From positions 1 to 46,346 of the forward strand of contig FTLJ01000909.1 of assembly GCA_900155495.1 (NCBI GenBank): a stretch of DNA of 46,346 nt. The letters are read 5' to 3'. Of the stretch, positions 1 to 11,949 are shown one piece after another (position 1 is the first letter of the stretch; each line of letters begins with the position of its first letter). The DNA comes from Porogramme epimiltina (taxonomy: Eukaryota > Basidiomycota > Agaricomycetes > Polyporales > Polyporaceae). Position numbers and translations under genes: made by a program. The notes below the pieces were generated by a model, which was given only the letters and a program-made list of their open reading frames with translations, made no database searches and had not been told where the DNA came from.

Positions 1-996
1 CGCGCCCGCGCGCCCAGCACGCGCCGCCCCCCCCCCCGCGTACGCGCGGGGGATCATAGAACCGCCCCACCCACCCACCCCTCCCCAATCTCGGGCTCAG
101 CGGCCTCCGCTCCCCCGTGTCGTCTCCCGCGCGCACGGGACTCGCCGAGGGCCCGCCCAGACCGGGGGCTGCCAGGCTGCCAGGGCCGCGCGCGGGAGGG
201 GGGGCCAGGCTGACGGGCAGGCGAGCGGGCAGGCAGGCGAGTAGGCAGGCGGACGCGCGGGTGCCGATCCGGCCCTCGCGAGCTGCGAGCACGCGCGTGG
301 GGGCGTTAGCGCGCCGTCATAGGACGCCGGCCGCGGGAGGGTGGCACTGGGAGGGGGGGCTCCACCCACCCACCGCCCCTCGCTCGGCGGCGTGCGGCAA
401 GTGGGCCCTCGGCGGGTCGAGTCGAGTCGATGCGCCTCGGGCCCTCGTATCGCACCGCACCGCGGCGCACGCACGCCCCGCACGCGCCCCGACATTATTG
501 ACGTCTGGTTGCGCACGGGCGCCCACACACCCTGCAACTGACCAGCCTACTGGCCTGCAGGCGCCACTCCCTCCCTTCCAGGGTCGAAGCTTAAAATCAC
601 GCGTGCGACGATCCGGACGTCCTGGGCACGGACGCGAGGCCTCGTCCTCCGCGCGCGCGATAAGTGTCGTCGGGCCTCAGGGGCGAGTGGACCCGCGCCG
701 CGGCGCAGGCGACGCTTAGCTTATAGCCAGATGACGTGCTCTCTCATTTTCCTCTTTTCGCCTCTCGGCACGCAGGGTCCGATGCATGTATCTCTCTTTT
801 ATGTGTATATGTGTATGCGTGACCGGGGCAGACCCTGTGTGATTTCCGAGTAGTTAACGATCATAGGCGGCTCGTGTTGTACATGCGTGCAGATGCGTGA
901 CGCCGAGAGACGTGCGTGGATGGATAGAGAAAATTGAAAGGAAAACGGCGGTCCGTGTGCGTTGTCGTCGCCGTCGTCAGCGCGCGTCCGACGCGC
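1..996. other. GC-rich intergenic region, no gene seen
   Basis: Very GC-rich DNA with a C-run at 27-36 and a short imperfect repeat of GGCAGGCGAG type around 215-250. Open frames on both strands here are made of low-complexity Arg, Pro, Ala and Gly and match nothing I recognise. It presumably holds the 3' flank of the glycolipid transfer protein gene. Confidence 0.5.
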
Positions 997-2148
997 TCAG
1001 AAGCCCTTGTTGTGCCCGCCGTCCTCGTAGAACTTCTCCATGCGGGCGACGATGGCGGCGAGCGAGGCGAGCCACTTGTCGAGGTCCGCGCTGAGGCGCT
1101 CGGTGGGCACGGCGGGGCCGCCGGCGGGGTCCGCGGCGAGCTTGGCGTAGAAGTCGGCGCGGTACGGGCACGCCTTCATCGCGACCTGGATGCGGCAGTC
1201 GGGGAGCGCGACGGGGGAGAGGGAAGGCAGGGTGGGGGGAACAGGGAAAACGTCATCAGCACCCGGCACAGATCAAGCAGAGGCGTCTCCCGATCGGGAC
1301 GACGTGAGATGGGGGTGAGGAGTGTTGTCGATCGGGGGCGTGGGCTGGGCTGGGGGGAGGCAGGGTGCGCTCGGGCCGCGGGGAGAGAGAGAGAAGAGCG
1401 GGGCTGGGGCGGAGCTGGGGTGGGGCTGGGGTTGGATTGGGGGGGAAGGGAGAGTGACTTACGGAGAAGATGCCCTTGACGACGAAGTTGTGGAACTTCT
1501 TGAGGGTGGCCTCGTACGCCTTTGTGAACGCGGCGGAGAGCTCCTCGGCGGCGTTGGCCTGCGCGGCCTGCAGGGCCTTGCAGGTGAAGGAGAGCCCGCG
1601 GAGGAGCCACATGAGGCCCTCGGTCGCGGTGCGCTTCTTCTCGGTCTTCTCGTTCTCGACGAGCAGCTCGAGCGTCGCCGACGCCGCGGGCCCTGCGTCG
1701 TACCGGGCGCGCACTTTCTGCGGGCGGGGACGAGGAGCGAGGGAAGGAGGAGTAAGGCAAGCGGGGGCACAAACAGGGCGGGGGTGGTTTCAGCGGGGAC
1801 CGGCATGCGTCCGGCAGACCGTCACGGGCTCACCGTAATGTTCCCCTTGAGGTCGCTCTGGACGGCCGTGAAGGCGGCCGAGCCGAGGAGGTCTGCGGGG
1901 CGCGCGGGGGCGCGATCCGGGGGGAGTGAGCGGCGGCAGCGCGGGCGGCGAACGGCAGCGAAGAACGTGCGCACCGAAGAGGCCGACGACGCCCTGGGCA
2001 GCCTCGAGGAAGGCGAGCGTGTCGACGCCGGCGTCTGTGATGGGGACGTCCGTGAAGGACTGCGACGGGGACGGTGGATCAGAGCCGGATCTGCTGCCCG
2101 CGTGCGGAGGGAGCGGCGCACCTTGACGGTCTCGAGGTAGGGGGCCAT
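997..2148 (-). CDS. Glycolipid transfer protein (GLTP / HET-C2 type)
   Basis: Five exons on the minus strand: 2122-2148, 1975-2059, 1834-1892, 1463-1717 and 997-1185, giving 204 residues, close to the usual ~200-210 of the family. GLTPs are soluble cytosolic proteins that carry glycosphingolipids between membranes; the fungal HET-C2 proteins belong here. Family hallmarks can be read: D51 and N55 in SDLKGNI, followed by K58, which bind the sugar headgroup; W94 in GLMWLLRGL, the sugar-stacking Trp; and H133 in KKFHNF. The C-terminal part has the conserved ACPYR motif. The first exon codes only nine residues (MAPYLETVK), and it sits next to a divergent promoter shared with the methionine sulfoxide reductase gene. 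Family assignment is secure; the glycolipid substrate is inferred from the family. Confidence 0.93.
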
Positions 2149-2532
2149 TTCGATAGACGGATGGGGCAGACGGACGGAGGAGGAGGTAGAGCTGGCAGCG
2201 GTGGCTGATGCACAGGCTGTCCTCGAGCCGCATCCGATCAGCATCAGTGCTGCTGCAGCTGTTGCTGCTTTATCTTATCTTATCTCGCTCGATCCTGGCG
2301 CGATCCTTGTGGCGTCCGTGTTTGCGCAGGTGCGGCCTGGGTTTCCGCGCTCCGCGACGACGGCGGAACGGCCGAGGCGCAGGGTTCCGCCGCGGATTCG
2401 CGCCCCGCTGCCCCCGCGACGGCGCGCGCGCAACTCCGACGACGTCCCAACTTTCTCCATCGCACCGCCAGCTGTGTCGTCGCCGCCATCGCCGTTAGCG
2501 CCGTCCGCCCGCCCGCCTGGTTAAGTCTGAAG
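2149..2532. promoter_or_regulatory. Divergent promoter between GLTP and fRMsr genes
   Basis: This 384-bp gap separates two start codons that point away from each other, so it should hold both promoters. Its most distinct feature is a run of three GATA motifs on the minus strand (annotated separately). No TATA box is evident. Confidence 0.6.
2271..2284 (-). promoter_or_regulatory. Triple tandem GATA motif
   Basis: The plus strand reads TATC three times at 5-nt spacing (2271, 2276, 2281), which is AGATAAGATAAGATA on the minus strand. GATA sites (HGATAR) bind zinc-finger regulators of nitrogen, iron or light responses in fungi. The site is 123 nt upstream of the GLTP start and about 250 nt upstream of the fRMsr start. 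Binding is inferred from sequence only. Confidence 0.45.
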
Positions 2533-3456
2533 ATGCCGCACGCCGATTCCGCGATGATCCCGGAGGGGATCGACAAGGACGCATTCTGGGCCCACGTCCA
2601 CGACCAGCTCAGCCACCTCTTGGCCGGCCAACGCGATTGGGTGCGTCCCCGCTGTTTGCCCTTGTGTATCCTCGTTCACCATCCTGCCCTGCCCCCGTGC
2701 TGACCCCCGCTGACCTCCCTCCCTGCGGCCCGCCAGGTGACGAACCTCGCAAACGCCTCCTCGCTCATCTACAACGCCCTCCTCGCCTTCCCCGAGTTCG
2801 GCCCCGGCGAGCGCATGGTCAACTGGTGCGGTGCGTCGTGCCCTCTCTCTTCCCCTCCCGCCAGTCGCGCTTAGGCCGTCGCTAACCGACCGACCGGCCG
2901 GCCGCGCCCCCCGCACCGCTGCTGCTCGCTTCTTCCCGCAGGCTTTTACCTCAACGCCGACCTCTTCCCCGCACCCCGGCTCGCCGTCGCGGGAGCCGCG
3001 GCTTCACCCCGCGCGCTGGGTGCGGGTGCGGACGCCTCCCCCACCTCCGCCCCCACCGCTGCCGAGCCGGCGCAGAAGCTCCTCCTCGGGCCCTTCTGCG
3101 GCAAGCCCGCCTGCCAGCTGATCAACGTCGCGCCGGGGCGCGCCCGCGGCGTGTGCGCCGCCGCGTTCCTCGCGCGTCGCGCTGTGCTCGTGCCCGACGT
3201 CGACGCGTACCCGGGCCACATCGCGTGCGACGGCGAGACGCGCAGCGAGGTCGTCTGCCCGCTCGTCCTCCGCCTCCCCGGCGCGCCCACGAACGCGGAG
3301 GGGGTGGACGTGGAGGGGGTGGAAGGAGGAGGAGAGCGGGAGGTCGCCCTGGGCGTGCTGGACCTCGACTGCCTCGCCCTCGGCGGGTTCGACGAGCGCG
3401 ACAGGGCCGGGCTCGAGAAGATCGCGCGGCTCGTGGTCGACGCGTGCGACTGGTAG
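2533..3456 (+). CDS. Free methionine-R-sulfoxide reductase (GAF domain, fRMsr)
   Basis: Three exons: 2533-2640, 2737-2830 and 2942-3456, 238 residues. It reduces the R form of free methionine sulfoxide, part of oxidative-stress repair in the cytosol. The GAF-domain fRMsr signature is clear. The three redox Cys of the family are present: C125 in GKPAC (with C120 just before), C139 in GVC and C163 in GHIAC, followed by SEVV. The protein is longer than the usual ~150-180 residues because of an Ala/Pro-rich insert (about 80-110) before the first catalytic Cys and an acidic Gly/Glu/Val-rich loop near the C-terminus. The start lies in the divergent promoter shared with GLTP. The family call is strong; activity is inferred from the conserved Cys. 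Confidence 0.92.
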
Positions 3457-4627
3457 TGGCGACGCGAGGCGCGAGGCGTGCGGTGCTCGGGGCCTGGAAG
3501 GCCTGGGGCCGCCCGTAGGCCGTGGAGATGGAGATGGAGATGGAGATGACGAAGGGGGGGGGAAGGGCAGGGCAAGGCAGGGCAGGCGGCCCCCGGCCGC
3601 TTCGCTCCCCGCGGCACGCTGCGGCGTCCGCGATGTACCATACATATGTACGCACGCGTGCGTGTACGTACGCGCATCCGTCCCGTGCCGGGGCGTAGCA
3701 AGGGAGGCCCGCGAACCCAAAACTGGCAGCACCCGGGCCCCTCCCCGGATACGGTCAGTAAGCGCCGTGGAGTGTGTGTAGGTGCGGCTGCACCGCATTG
3801 TCCCGGCACCACTGGGCAGGCGCGACAACAACCCAGTGACCGCTAGTGACCTCGAGTGACCAGAATCGCGTCCGCTCGGAATGCCCCTGATGCCATCGCG
3901 GGCGCCCGCGCGCCGCGCGTGCGGTACGGTACGTAGCAGCCTCCCTGCCTGCGTGCGCGTGACGCGCGCCGAACGCCGCTGAATGGGAGATGGGAGATGA
4001 GAGAGTGTGGGCCCGCACAGGCCCACTGCGCGCGCACGCCACCGTCCGGCCGTCCGCTTCGCGCGCCGCGACTCGCGAGCTTGTGTGGCACCTCGAGAAG
4101 GCGGGCGCCGGCACGCCGCCCCGTGCGCTGGTCTGCAGACAGACTACGGCGAGCGGGCTGGCTGGCTGGCTCATGCAGGGTGGTGCCGCGATGGCTCGAG
4201 GCGACGCCTCCGACATGCGACGTCTGGGCGACGTCCGGGCGGCGGCTGGGCAGCACCAGCAGTCGCTGCAAGGAAGCCGTTTATTACTATAGGCTTCCCA
4301 TCGCGGCCGCGCGCAGATGCGCCGCCGCGGAGGCGCCATGAAAAAATATTGGGAGTGGGAACGACCGCTTGCCGTCGGCGGAAAAAAAAAACTTCTGTGT
4401 CTCGTGCATCAGTCCGAAGCGGACGCGTTGTGTCTAACTACAAGAAAACCGCACGCACGGGGCCGCTCGACCGCCGATGCGATGCGGTGCAGCCAAGTAC
4501 ATACATTGCGCGGCGAGCGAGTGCGAGCGAGTACGGAACTGCAAAAACGGCCCGCCCGGCCCCGCCGCTGCCGCCCTCACCTACCGCCCGCCACCGCCAC
4601 CGCCACCGTCCTCGCCCACCCGGCCGC
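3457..4627. other. Convergent intergenic region, no gene seen
   Basis: This 1.17-kb stretch lies between the 3' ends of the fRMsr gene (+) and the Cys-tRNA synthetase gene (-). It has a hexamer microsatellite at 3524-3548 and alternating purine-pyrimidine DNA around 3645-3676. Open frames here are low-complexity and I could not support any of them. Confidence 0.5.
3524..3548. repeat. (GGAGAT)n microsatellite
   Basis: Four perfect tandem copies of the hexamer GGAGAT lie just after the fRMsr stop codon. Confidence 0.8.
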
Positions 4628-7600
4628 CTACGCCTGCTCCTCCCCCTGGGCCCCCTCCGTGCGCTGCCACTCCAAAAACGCCTCGTGCCGCTTCTTCTGC
4701 AGCCCCCACTCCTTGAGCACGCCCTTGCGCGCGCTCTTGCTCAGCTCCTTGCCCTCGCCGTCCGCGAGCGGCGCGCCCTGCTCGTCCCACGCACTATACG
4801 CACCCGCAAGCGCGTGCGGCGGGCGGAAGAGCTCCTCGGGGGGCACGCGCCCGCGCTCGAGCGCCGCGCGCCGCTTCTCGCGCTCCGCCGCCGCCGACGC
4901 GGCCTTGCGCGCGGCCTTGGCCTCCGCCGCCGCGCGCTTCTCGTCGCGCGCCTTCACGAGCTCGGCTGGCGGCACGAGCTTCACGAGCGCCTTGCCGTCT
5001 GCGCGTGGGGGCGCGGGCGCGGGCGTGCGGGACGTCGGGTCGAACGAGCGGGCGGACACGCGGACGAGAAGGGGGTAAGGGGCGGTGTGGGAGTGCGGGG
5101 CCAGGGCGGGCGGGTGCAAGGGCCGTGGCGAAGCGGGAAGGTCGGGCGGTGCGGGAGCGAAGACGCCAGGAACGGGAGAAGGAGGGTGGGGTCGCAAGGG
5201 ATAGGGGTGACGTGCGAAACGGGAGATGGGGAAGGAGGCGAGGGCGATCGGGTGCGAGGCCGACAAGGTTTTGAGGTTTGTATGTTGTTTGACGGAGATG
5301 ATTAAACGTCGAAGACGCACGCAGGGCCGCGAGGCGAAAGGGAAGCCAGAAGGCGCGTGTTAGACAAAATGATCAGTAGGCTATTCGATCGAGGCGCTCG
5401 GGGAGAGGTGAAGGGGAGGGCGTGAGAAGAGGTGAGAGGCTAGCGGAAGAGGAAGGAAGGGAAGGGGGCAGGGTGGTGATAATGGCAGATGGTAACGCTC
5501 AGACATACCTTCCTGGTCGTCCAGGGCCACTCCAAGCGGTACGAGATCAACGTCCCGCAATTTGTCCGAGAGCGCCAGAATGTCCTTCAACGCGCTGTCA
5601 CCCTTGGCTATTGCGAGCTTCCTGACGCCGTCACGGAATGACGAGAGCGTGCGCAGGTACGGCATGAGGATCTCCTCACGCTACGCGGGAAAATCCACGG
5701 TGGACGCGAGCGATCCAGTGGTGTCATGGGGTGGAACGGAAGGAGAAAAAATAGTGAGCTTCGAGCGGCAGGGGGCGGCCGTAGACTCGGGTTTGGACCT
5801 ACGTTGATGCTTCCCTCGTCCGCGCTCCGATCCTGGCCCCATCCAATCTCGTTCGATTCACCTTCCCCGAGGCCGAACATGCGCAACATGTCTCCGACCC
5901 AGCGGGCGACACGCTGCACGAGCGCAAGCTCTAGATTGCTCCCGGGCGCCTTGAGGTACACGTTGGTCTTCGAGACAATGTCACGGAGGGTATTGATCGC
6001 CTCAGGGGTGTTGAACGAATCGCAGAGCGCCGCACGGAAGGCTTCCTGGGCCGTGTGGAGGCTTCAGAGCGGCCATGGTGGGAATGGAGCAACGATGAGC
6101 CAGTCGAGCCAGAAAAAGGTAAAACACAACGTCGCCGATCAGCAGAACTCCCAACAAGCTATAGCTCCGCGAAGGGGCAGCGAAACACTCTCTCACCTGT
6201 CCGTGAGTTCGCGCTCCGCGTGTTGGAAGCGGTTCTTCCCGTCTAATTTCGGCCCCTCTGCCTCGGCTTGTGACACGAGGGCCTTGACGGTCGTGAAGAA
6301 GTTCTGCATCCCGCAATTCAGTAGACTGAGGTTGAGACTCCGCTCAGTTGTTGCGGGCGCGACGCGGACGCGAGGGTTCGAGCAGGCGCGCGCACCCACA
6401 CTAGAAGAAGGGGCGGTGGCGGCGGAGGGAATGCGATGGAACACGTACGTTGAATGTAATCTCGATTCCGCGCACTTCTCCCGTCATGAGCGACTCGGAG
6501 AAGTCCACCTTGGAGTTCCACAGCTGTGTCAAGAACGCCAGCCGCAGCTGGCGCGCGGTATACTTCTGGAGGATTTCCTGTTGGTCGCAAGGCCATTGGC
6601 CAGGAAAAAATAACACAGAACGGGACGCCGTCAGTAACGTGTTGAGAGAAGAATGATAAGCTGGGCGGAGGGAAGATGACGGAAGCACGGCGACATGCGG
6701 GTCGCGGAGGGTGTTCACTCACATCGATGGTGATAAAGTTCTTCAGTGATTTGCTCATTTTGAGGCCCTCGATGTGCAGGTGACCAGTGTGAATGAAGTA
6801 GTTCACCCACGCAGGGCAGTTGTGGTACGCCTGTGTCCGCTCCATCAGCGGATCCTTCCCACCCCAATAACGCGCGATGACGCACCTCGGACTGGGCCAT
6901 CTCATTATCGTGATGCGGGAAGGCTAGATCGATACCGCCGGAATGGATGTCCATTTTCTCCCCAAACACAGCGGACGCCATTACAGAGCACTCGATGTGC
7001 CACCCCGGCCGTCCGGGGCCCCACGGAGAGGGCCACTCCGGCTCACCGGGCTTGCTCGCCTTCCACAGCGCGAAGTCCGCCGGAGAGCGTCGCCCTTGGG
7101 TACCTGCCCCAAGCGCGCCCTCGCCCTCTTCGAGAAGCTCAAGGTTACCCTTGGACCACGGTTCGAGCTTCGCGTATTCGTGGTTGTCGGCCCGATCGAA
7201 CGCACGGGTGTCAAAGTAGACGGAGCCGTCGACGGCATAACCGTATCCGTTGCGTACGATGCCCTCCACGAAGGAGACAATTTCGGGCACGAACTCGGTC
7301 ACACGAGTGAGCGTGTCCGGATCGCGCACCCGCAAGCGTCGCATGTCCGTGAAGAAGGCAGCCTCCCAGTGTGCTGCGAGCGCGCGGAAGATCGTATGGT
7401 CCGAGACGGTGCTGCCGAACTGTGGGCGAATTGAGGAGGTGAATAGGAATGGAAGCACTAAGAACAATCACCTGCTTGTCTAGCGCGAGAGCCAGGACGT
7501 CCTTCGACACATCAATCAGGGCGTGAGCATTCTCTGTGTTAGTTTGGTCCGATTGGAGCTGGCTCTCGGCTTGAACAAGTGCGTCGTAGGTGGATTTCTA

Positions 7601-8718
7601 CTTCTCGTCAACATGAAACAGAGCTTATTACATAGCGCCATACACACCGCAGCGTTAAAGTGCATCTCGAATTTCTCGTCCCTTTGGAGGTTCGCTTGTT
7701 TCCACGCCTTATCCTGGAATTGCTGGACCAGTGCTGGCCACGCGTCGCGTTCCGCGCCAGGCGCAGGTCGATCTGATTCGACGAGACCCTTCGCCACCTT
7801 CGACTGAACATAGGATACCCATGCCGCGCGAACTTGCTCAATCAATTCTGGTGCGAGTGTTGTTGTGTCGGAGCGTAGTGTTGAGACTAAATGGTTGTGA
7901 CGAGCACGCAAGATGATCTATAGACGGTGTCTAGTGAGAACCGACGAAGATATCATCAGACCGCCGTGCACGGGATGGACGTCATGTCGGAGTGCGAAAT
8001 TTCCTTCCGAGAGTGAAAAGACAGGTGTAATAACCGCGTGGTATGACGTGCTTGGAAGAGAAAGGAAGAGGAATGGCGTGTTGGGGAGGAGGAGGGGGGA
8101 GTAAAGCACACCGAAGCCCCGATTCACAGCTAATACAGACTACCACCAATAGCCATGGGTGTTTCATAAAAGGGAACAGCGGAGGGCGTACCTTGTCATC
8201 GATGTCTGTTATATTCATAACAAAATGTACATCATATCCAAAGTAGTCCTCCATAATCCTCCGGAGGATGTCCTGAGTGACATAGTTTCTAGTAGAGGGC
8301 AATAAGGACACGTGAGTCCGCCGCCACGAGTATGCTATTGACAAGTAACAGCGTTCAAACGTACCTCGCATGGCCCATGTGTGATGAATCGTAAACGGTC
8401 GGGCCGCAGTTGTACCACTTGACACGGCGGCCATTGATGGGTACGAACTCTGTCTATAGGTGGCGGAGTTGGGAACGCAGAGTTTCCAGGGGATGAACGA
8501 CAAGCGGTACGAACTTTTGTGCGCGTGAGGGAGTTGTAGATCTTGAGCACAGGCTCCGAGGCCTTTTGAACAGGGAGGGACCACGGTGGCTGTTGTACGG
8601 CCATGTTGGACGATGCTACGTCTCTGTTGCGGAGACGAGAAGTAGAGAGGGGCCTGAGAGGAGGTCTCGGAGGATGGTGAGGAAGATGGAGACGGATACG
8701 GAGAGAGAATGAGAGCAT
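4628..8718 (-). CDS. Cysteinyl-tRNA synthetase, likely dual mitochondrial/cytosolic
   Basis: Twelve exons: 8515-8604 (to 8718 with the upstream start), 8365-8453, 8192-8288, 7648-7917, 7472-7597, 6886-7419, 6723-6830, 6449-6577, 6197-6303, 5803-6061, 5509-5680 and 4628-4998. The start at 8604 gives 783 residues, the start at 8718 gives 821. It charges tRNA-Cys with cysteine. Numbered from the 8604 start: class-I HMGH at 55-58, KMSKS at 426-430, and the zinc ligands C46, C368, H393 and E397 with bacterial-like spacing. The C-terminal [18 protein letters not shown] and [10 protein letters not shown] motifs are typical of eukaryotic CysRS. The extra N-terminus from 8718 is Arg/Ser/Leu-rich with LRPLSTSR, like a mitochondrial presequence. 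The 8718 ATG has a weak context (T at -3), the 8604 ATG a strong one (AACATGG). Introns at 7918-8191 and 4999-5508 are unusually long. Confidence 0.95.
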
Positions 8719-9840
8719 GCACGAGGCGGCACACGGCCTGAGTCTGTCCTCGGAGTCGTCGGAGTCAATTTCGAGCTCTCGATCGAGCTTTGCTTCACCC
8801 CCGCGGCCCGCCAGTATCGGTCAAAATCACGATGCGCGCCTATCACACGGTCCGCACTGCCGCTCCGATTGGTGATTGGGCCACGAGGATACCCGACTCT
8901 CCTGCCGACGACATGGATACAAACCAACCACCACTCTTCAATCAAGTCGAGGCAGAAACCCACTATCCTGTCACTCGAGGGGTTTTCTCCTTGAGCTACT
9001 TTTGAAAGGGCCCAGAGCGCAAGTGCCACGTCATAGAAGCTTCGAGCGTCACGTGCGTAGACTGCTCAGTGTCCTTGAGGCGATGCTAAGTTCTAATTCT
9101 CGACTCTTCGACAGATGTGCAGACATGACTGACCCATCCACATAGACAATGAGCCACTTTGTGTGGGCTGTGAGACGGCTTCGATCCTTTGATATGCCTT
9201 ACCCTCCAAGTTCCGTTCGGCGTTTGGTCCCTGTTCCGTCGTTTCAGCAACATTCTATCTATCCACGGGACGCCTCGCCTGTGGAACGGAGTGGCACGAA
9301 TGTACTCAATGCGATGCATAGGTACTCGTCTCTGGTTTTGTTATTTTCGTGCATACCATCTCACTCGCATATGTTCACTCCGTTCAAGATAATGTCTGCA
9401 TGCGCCAGGCCCTCGAAGGCTTGAGATATATTTGCCAACCTTCTACTTTCAGATATCATTCACCCTCGAATATGGAAGTCGATCAACCACACGTCAAATA
9501 ACCCTTGTGGAACGCTCCCTACTAGACTTTAACACAGCCACGGCCCACAAGCCATTGCCGCTAGAGAATGCGTAAGCTCCCCCCACCGTCGAATGAGGTT
9601 TATGCTATGCTAAGCTCCCGTAGGACCCCTAATAGAGCAGAGACGCGCTCCCTGTCTGAATCATAACACACCTGCGCCACCCTGCAGCAATGCGTGAACA
9701 AACCTTGCAGTGCTCTCAAATCGGACCTCTGTGGTACGACGGATGGTCCCATTTCCATGCGGATTGGTATATAAAGAGGCCTTCTTGTGCCGTTTGCCTA
9801 GTTCAAACCTTCCACCCCAGCTCCTTGCAGCCTCAGAACC
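8719..9840. other. Intergenic region, no gene seen
   Basis: This 1.1-kb gap separates the starts of the divergent CysRS (-) and orphan (+) genes. It should hold both promoters; a clear TATA box lies near its right end (9768-9775). I see no coding frame that can be supported, only short unrelated ORFs. Confidence 0.5.
9768..9775 (+). promoter_or_regulatory. TATA box of the orphan gene at 9841
   Basis: A consensus TATATAAA lies 66 nt before the ATG and is followed by pyrimidine-rich DNA, a usual fungal core-promoter layout. It is the best TATA box I found in the window. Confidence 0.6.
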
Positions 9841-10934
9841 ATGTCTTATCCTCTTTCCGACGAAGAATATACACACCTCATATCCGATCCCCGACTATGT
9901 GTAAGTAATACAGTAACAATCATCTCATCCGTCTATGAATCTTACATGATTGAGTTGATAGTATAACGCTGGAGCGAACTGGACAGTGATGGCCTCTCCC
10001 CTAGGCATGGGGGAAAGCGTCGTGCAAACTGCTGGCGATGTGAGCATGGTGGAACTGTCTTATATGCACGATTTATAAGTCTGACTCCCCTCATTGCAAT
10101 CTTTGCTCAGATCAATGTGGAAGATGGGGAAGAGGCACGCCACCCCCTCCCGGCACAGTCCGCCCACACAACTGCTGGCGAGGACCCTCAGCCTAGCTAT
10201 AGCCAGTCCCTTTCAATCAACATGCGTTCGGACGTCCTGGTGAGTGTAGCCCTACACGGTTCAACCCGCCACCTCGGCAGCTAACGCCACCTCGCGATCC
10301 AACAGATCCTCCTCCCACAAGACCATATATTCCGGGGCCAGAAGCTACCGCTTCCAGGCTTGAGACTCCTTCCGCCCATCTCCTTCCAGCAAGGCATCTG
10401 CCTACAACTCGCCCTCCAGAATGACTTCTCGGGGCTGGAGGATCCGAGGTCGCCAGCGTGGACGGAGGACGTCGAGTTCTCCGCCAAGGTGACCTTCATC
10501 TTCAACGTGAGTCGCGCGCTCCGCCTTCATTCGTGTGGCGGCGCGCCGGTCTGACCCCTGCGTCCACGGCAGTTCCCCGGATACGCAAGATACCGCAGGC
10601 AGGTGCACGTGCTGTACGCGAGCCGCCTGCCGCCTACCCGGAGCAAGCTCGCGCTGGTCGTCGCGCGCGAGATGGAGCGCTTCCTGGTATGTGTCTGCGC
10701 GGATCTTTGTGTGGGCTCAAAGGCGGTTTCGTCTTCGGGCGGTAAATTGACGCTCCCTCCGCTTCTTTCTTATCCCAGGCCGACTGTAATAGGGCCCACA
10801 ATCCGTTCCGCTGCGGTGATGTGGACCTGACGCTGGCGAACCTCTTCCTGGTGGATGTGCGACACATCTCCAAGGGAAGCCTTCAACCTACTATCGCCGT
10901 TAGGGTCCATTGCCCTCCGCCTCAGGGAATGTGA
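9841..10934 (+). CDS. Hypothetical protein, six exons
   Basis: I do not recognise this protein. Six exons join in one frame with GT..AG borders: 9841-9900, 9962-10039, 10111-10239, 10306-10506, 10573-10686 and 10779-10934, giving 245 residues. Regular intron sizes (60-92 nt) and three consecutive phase-0 joins make a real gene likely. It has no signal peptide and no obvious membrane segment. The N-terminal third is acidic and polar; the middle is Leu/Pro-rich (LPLPGLRLLPPISFQQG) and followed by alternating hydrophobic stretches (FSAKVTFIFNFPGY, VHVLYASRLPP) that suggest a beta-rich fold. A strong TATA box precedes it. It borders the gene-poor repeat island, so it could be lineage-specific. 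Function unknown. Confidence 0.7.
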
Positions 10935-11457
10935 TGCCGTTCCTTTGGGTTCCGCCATGTCCCCGTGGGGATCATGCTCTCAGTATGGTGAACGCGTCCT
11001 ATTGTACTTCGGTGCTACCACTATGACTTTCCTTTTATATTCAATCGCATAGGTTATAATAGGCATATCTTCTAGCTCAGGTTGCTTCGTGTCCACCGTA
11101 ATGAACTATCTTGGAAATACGATGGCACAATGTGTCTCCGTCTCTATTCAAGAGAACAATACAAGGGATAACTAATACTAGTCCATCGGTGCTCATGTGC
11201 ATAAAGCTGGTGTTGGGCGTACTATCTGCCCAGTTCTAGAGATGCGGACCCGACTTCATATCTATACACCATACCCACCTCAAGAACACGGCGGCTTTCG
11301 TCTAGCGTGTCCGCATGGGCAGTGTAATAGACCTCAGGGTGGAGGCACACCACGCAGTTTCAAGTTGACAAAGCTAGCTCGTAAGAGTAGCAATGGCATT
11401 GTCGCAAAACTAGATACAGGACTACATAAGAACTGATAGAAGGAAAGAAGCGAAATT

Positions 11458-11574
11458 TAAGGCGCATGTTGGTTTCCCGCCCAGCAGCGCTGCGACGGTA
11501 CTTATCCCGAGGACCACGAAAAGGTCTGCGCCAGGACGAGCCCTCAAGCCCGCCCTCCCTCGGGACGCACCTTA
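11458..11574 (-). repeat. Structured dispersed repeat, copy A
   Basis: This 117-nt element shares its core with 13418-13554. It can fold as a closed structure: terminal stem 11458-11465 with 11567-11574; inner 8-bp stem TCCCGAGG (11505-11512) with CCTCGGGA (11558-11565). Inside the inner stem are hairpins GACC/GGTC and 11537-11541 with 11548-11552; a variable hairpin lies at 11482-11492. Non-Watson-Crick pairs are A-C on the plus strand but G-U on the minus strand, so the minus strand is the better RNA candidate. It could be a non-coding RNA, a foldback element or a SINE/MITE remnant. Confidence 0.6.
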
Positions 11575-11949
11575 TCATTATCCCGTAATCCACTTAAGGT
11601 CTCCCGGATCCAAAACGCCGCTAAAGGAAGTCGCCAAAGAGGGTCGCCACAGATTGTCGCAGTAGAGTGTTGTTAGAGCGTCGCCACAGAGGCAGCCATA
11701 GCCATGGCCAGAACCCAGAAAGACAGAGATAGCAGCGAGTGCGGTGGGACATTCCGGTGGTGGGCCATGGTACCTAGTAGAAGAGACGGTGAGTATAAGG
11801 GGGGCCGGAGCGAGACGGTTAGTATAAGGGTGCCCGGGGCGAGACGTGTCCATCTGAGCGGCTTCCATGGTTGAGGTTGACCGTTAGGTTCGGGGCCTTG
11901 AATTTGGGTGCGAGTCCTTGAGGTAAGTTGCCGCCATAGACCAACGAGA

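Noticed and set aside
4007..5305. 432-codon open frame on the plus strand
   Set aside because: Low-complexity Arg/Pro/Leu translation, half of it antisense to the last CysRS exon and intron. No domain.
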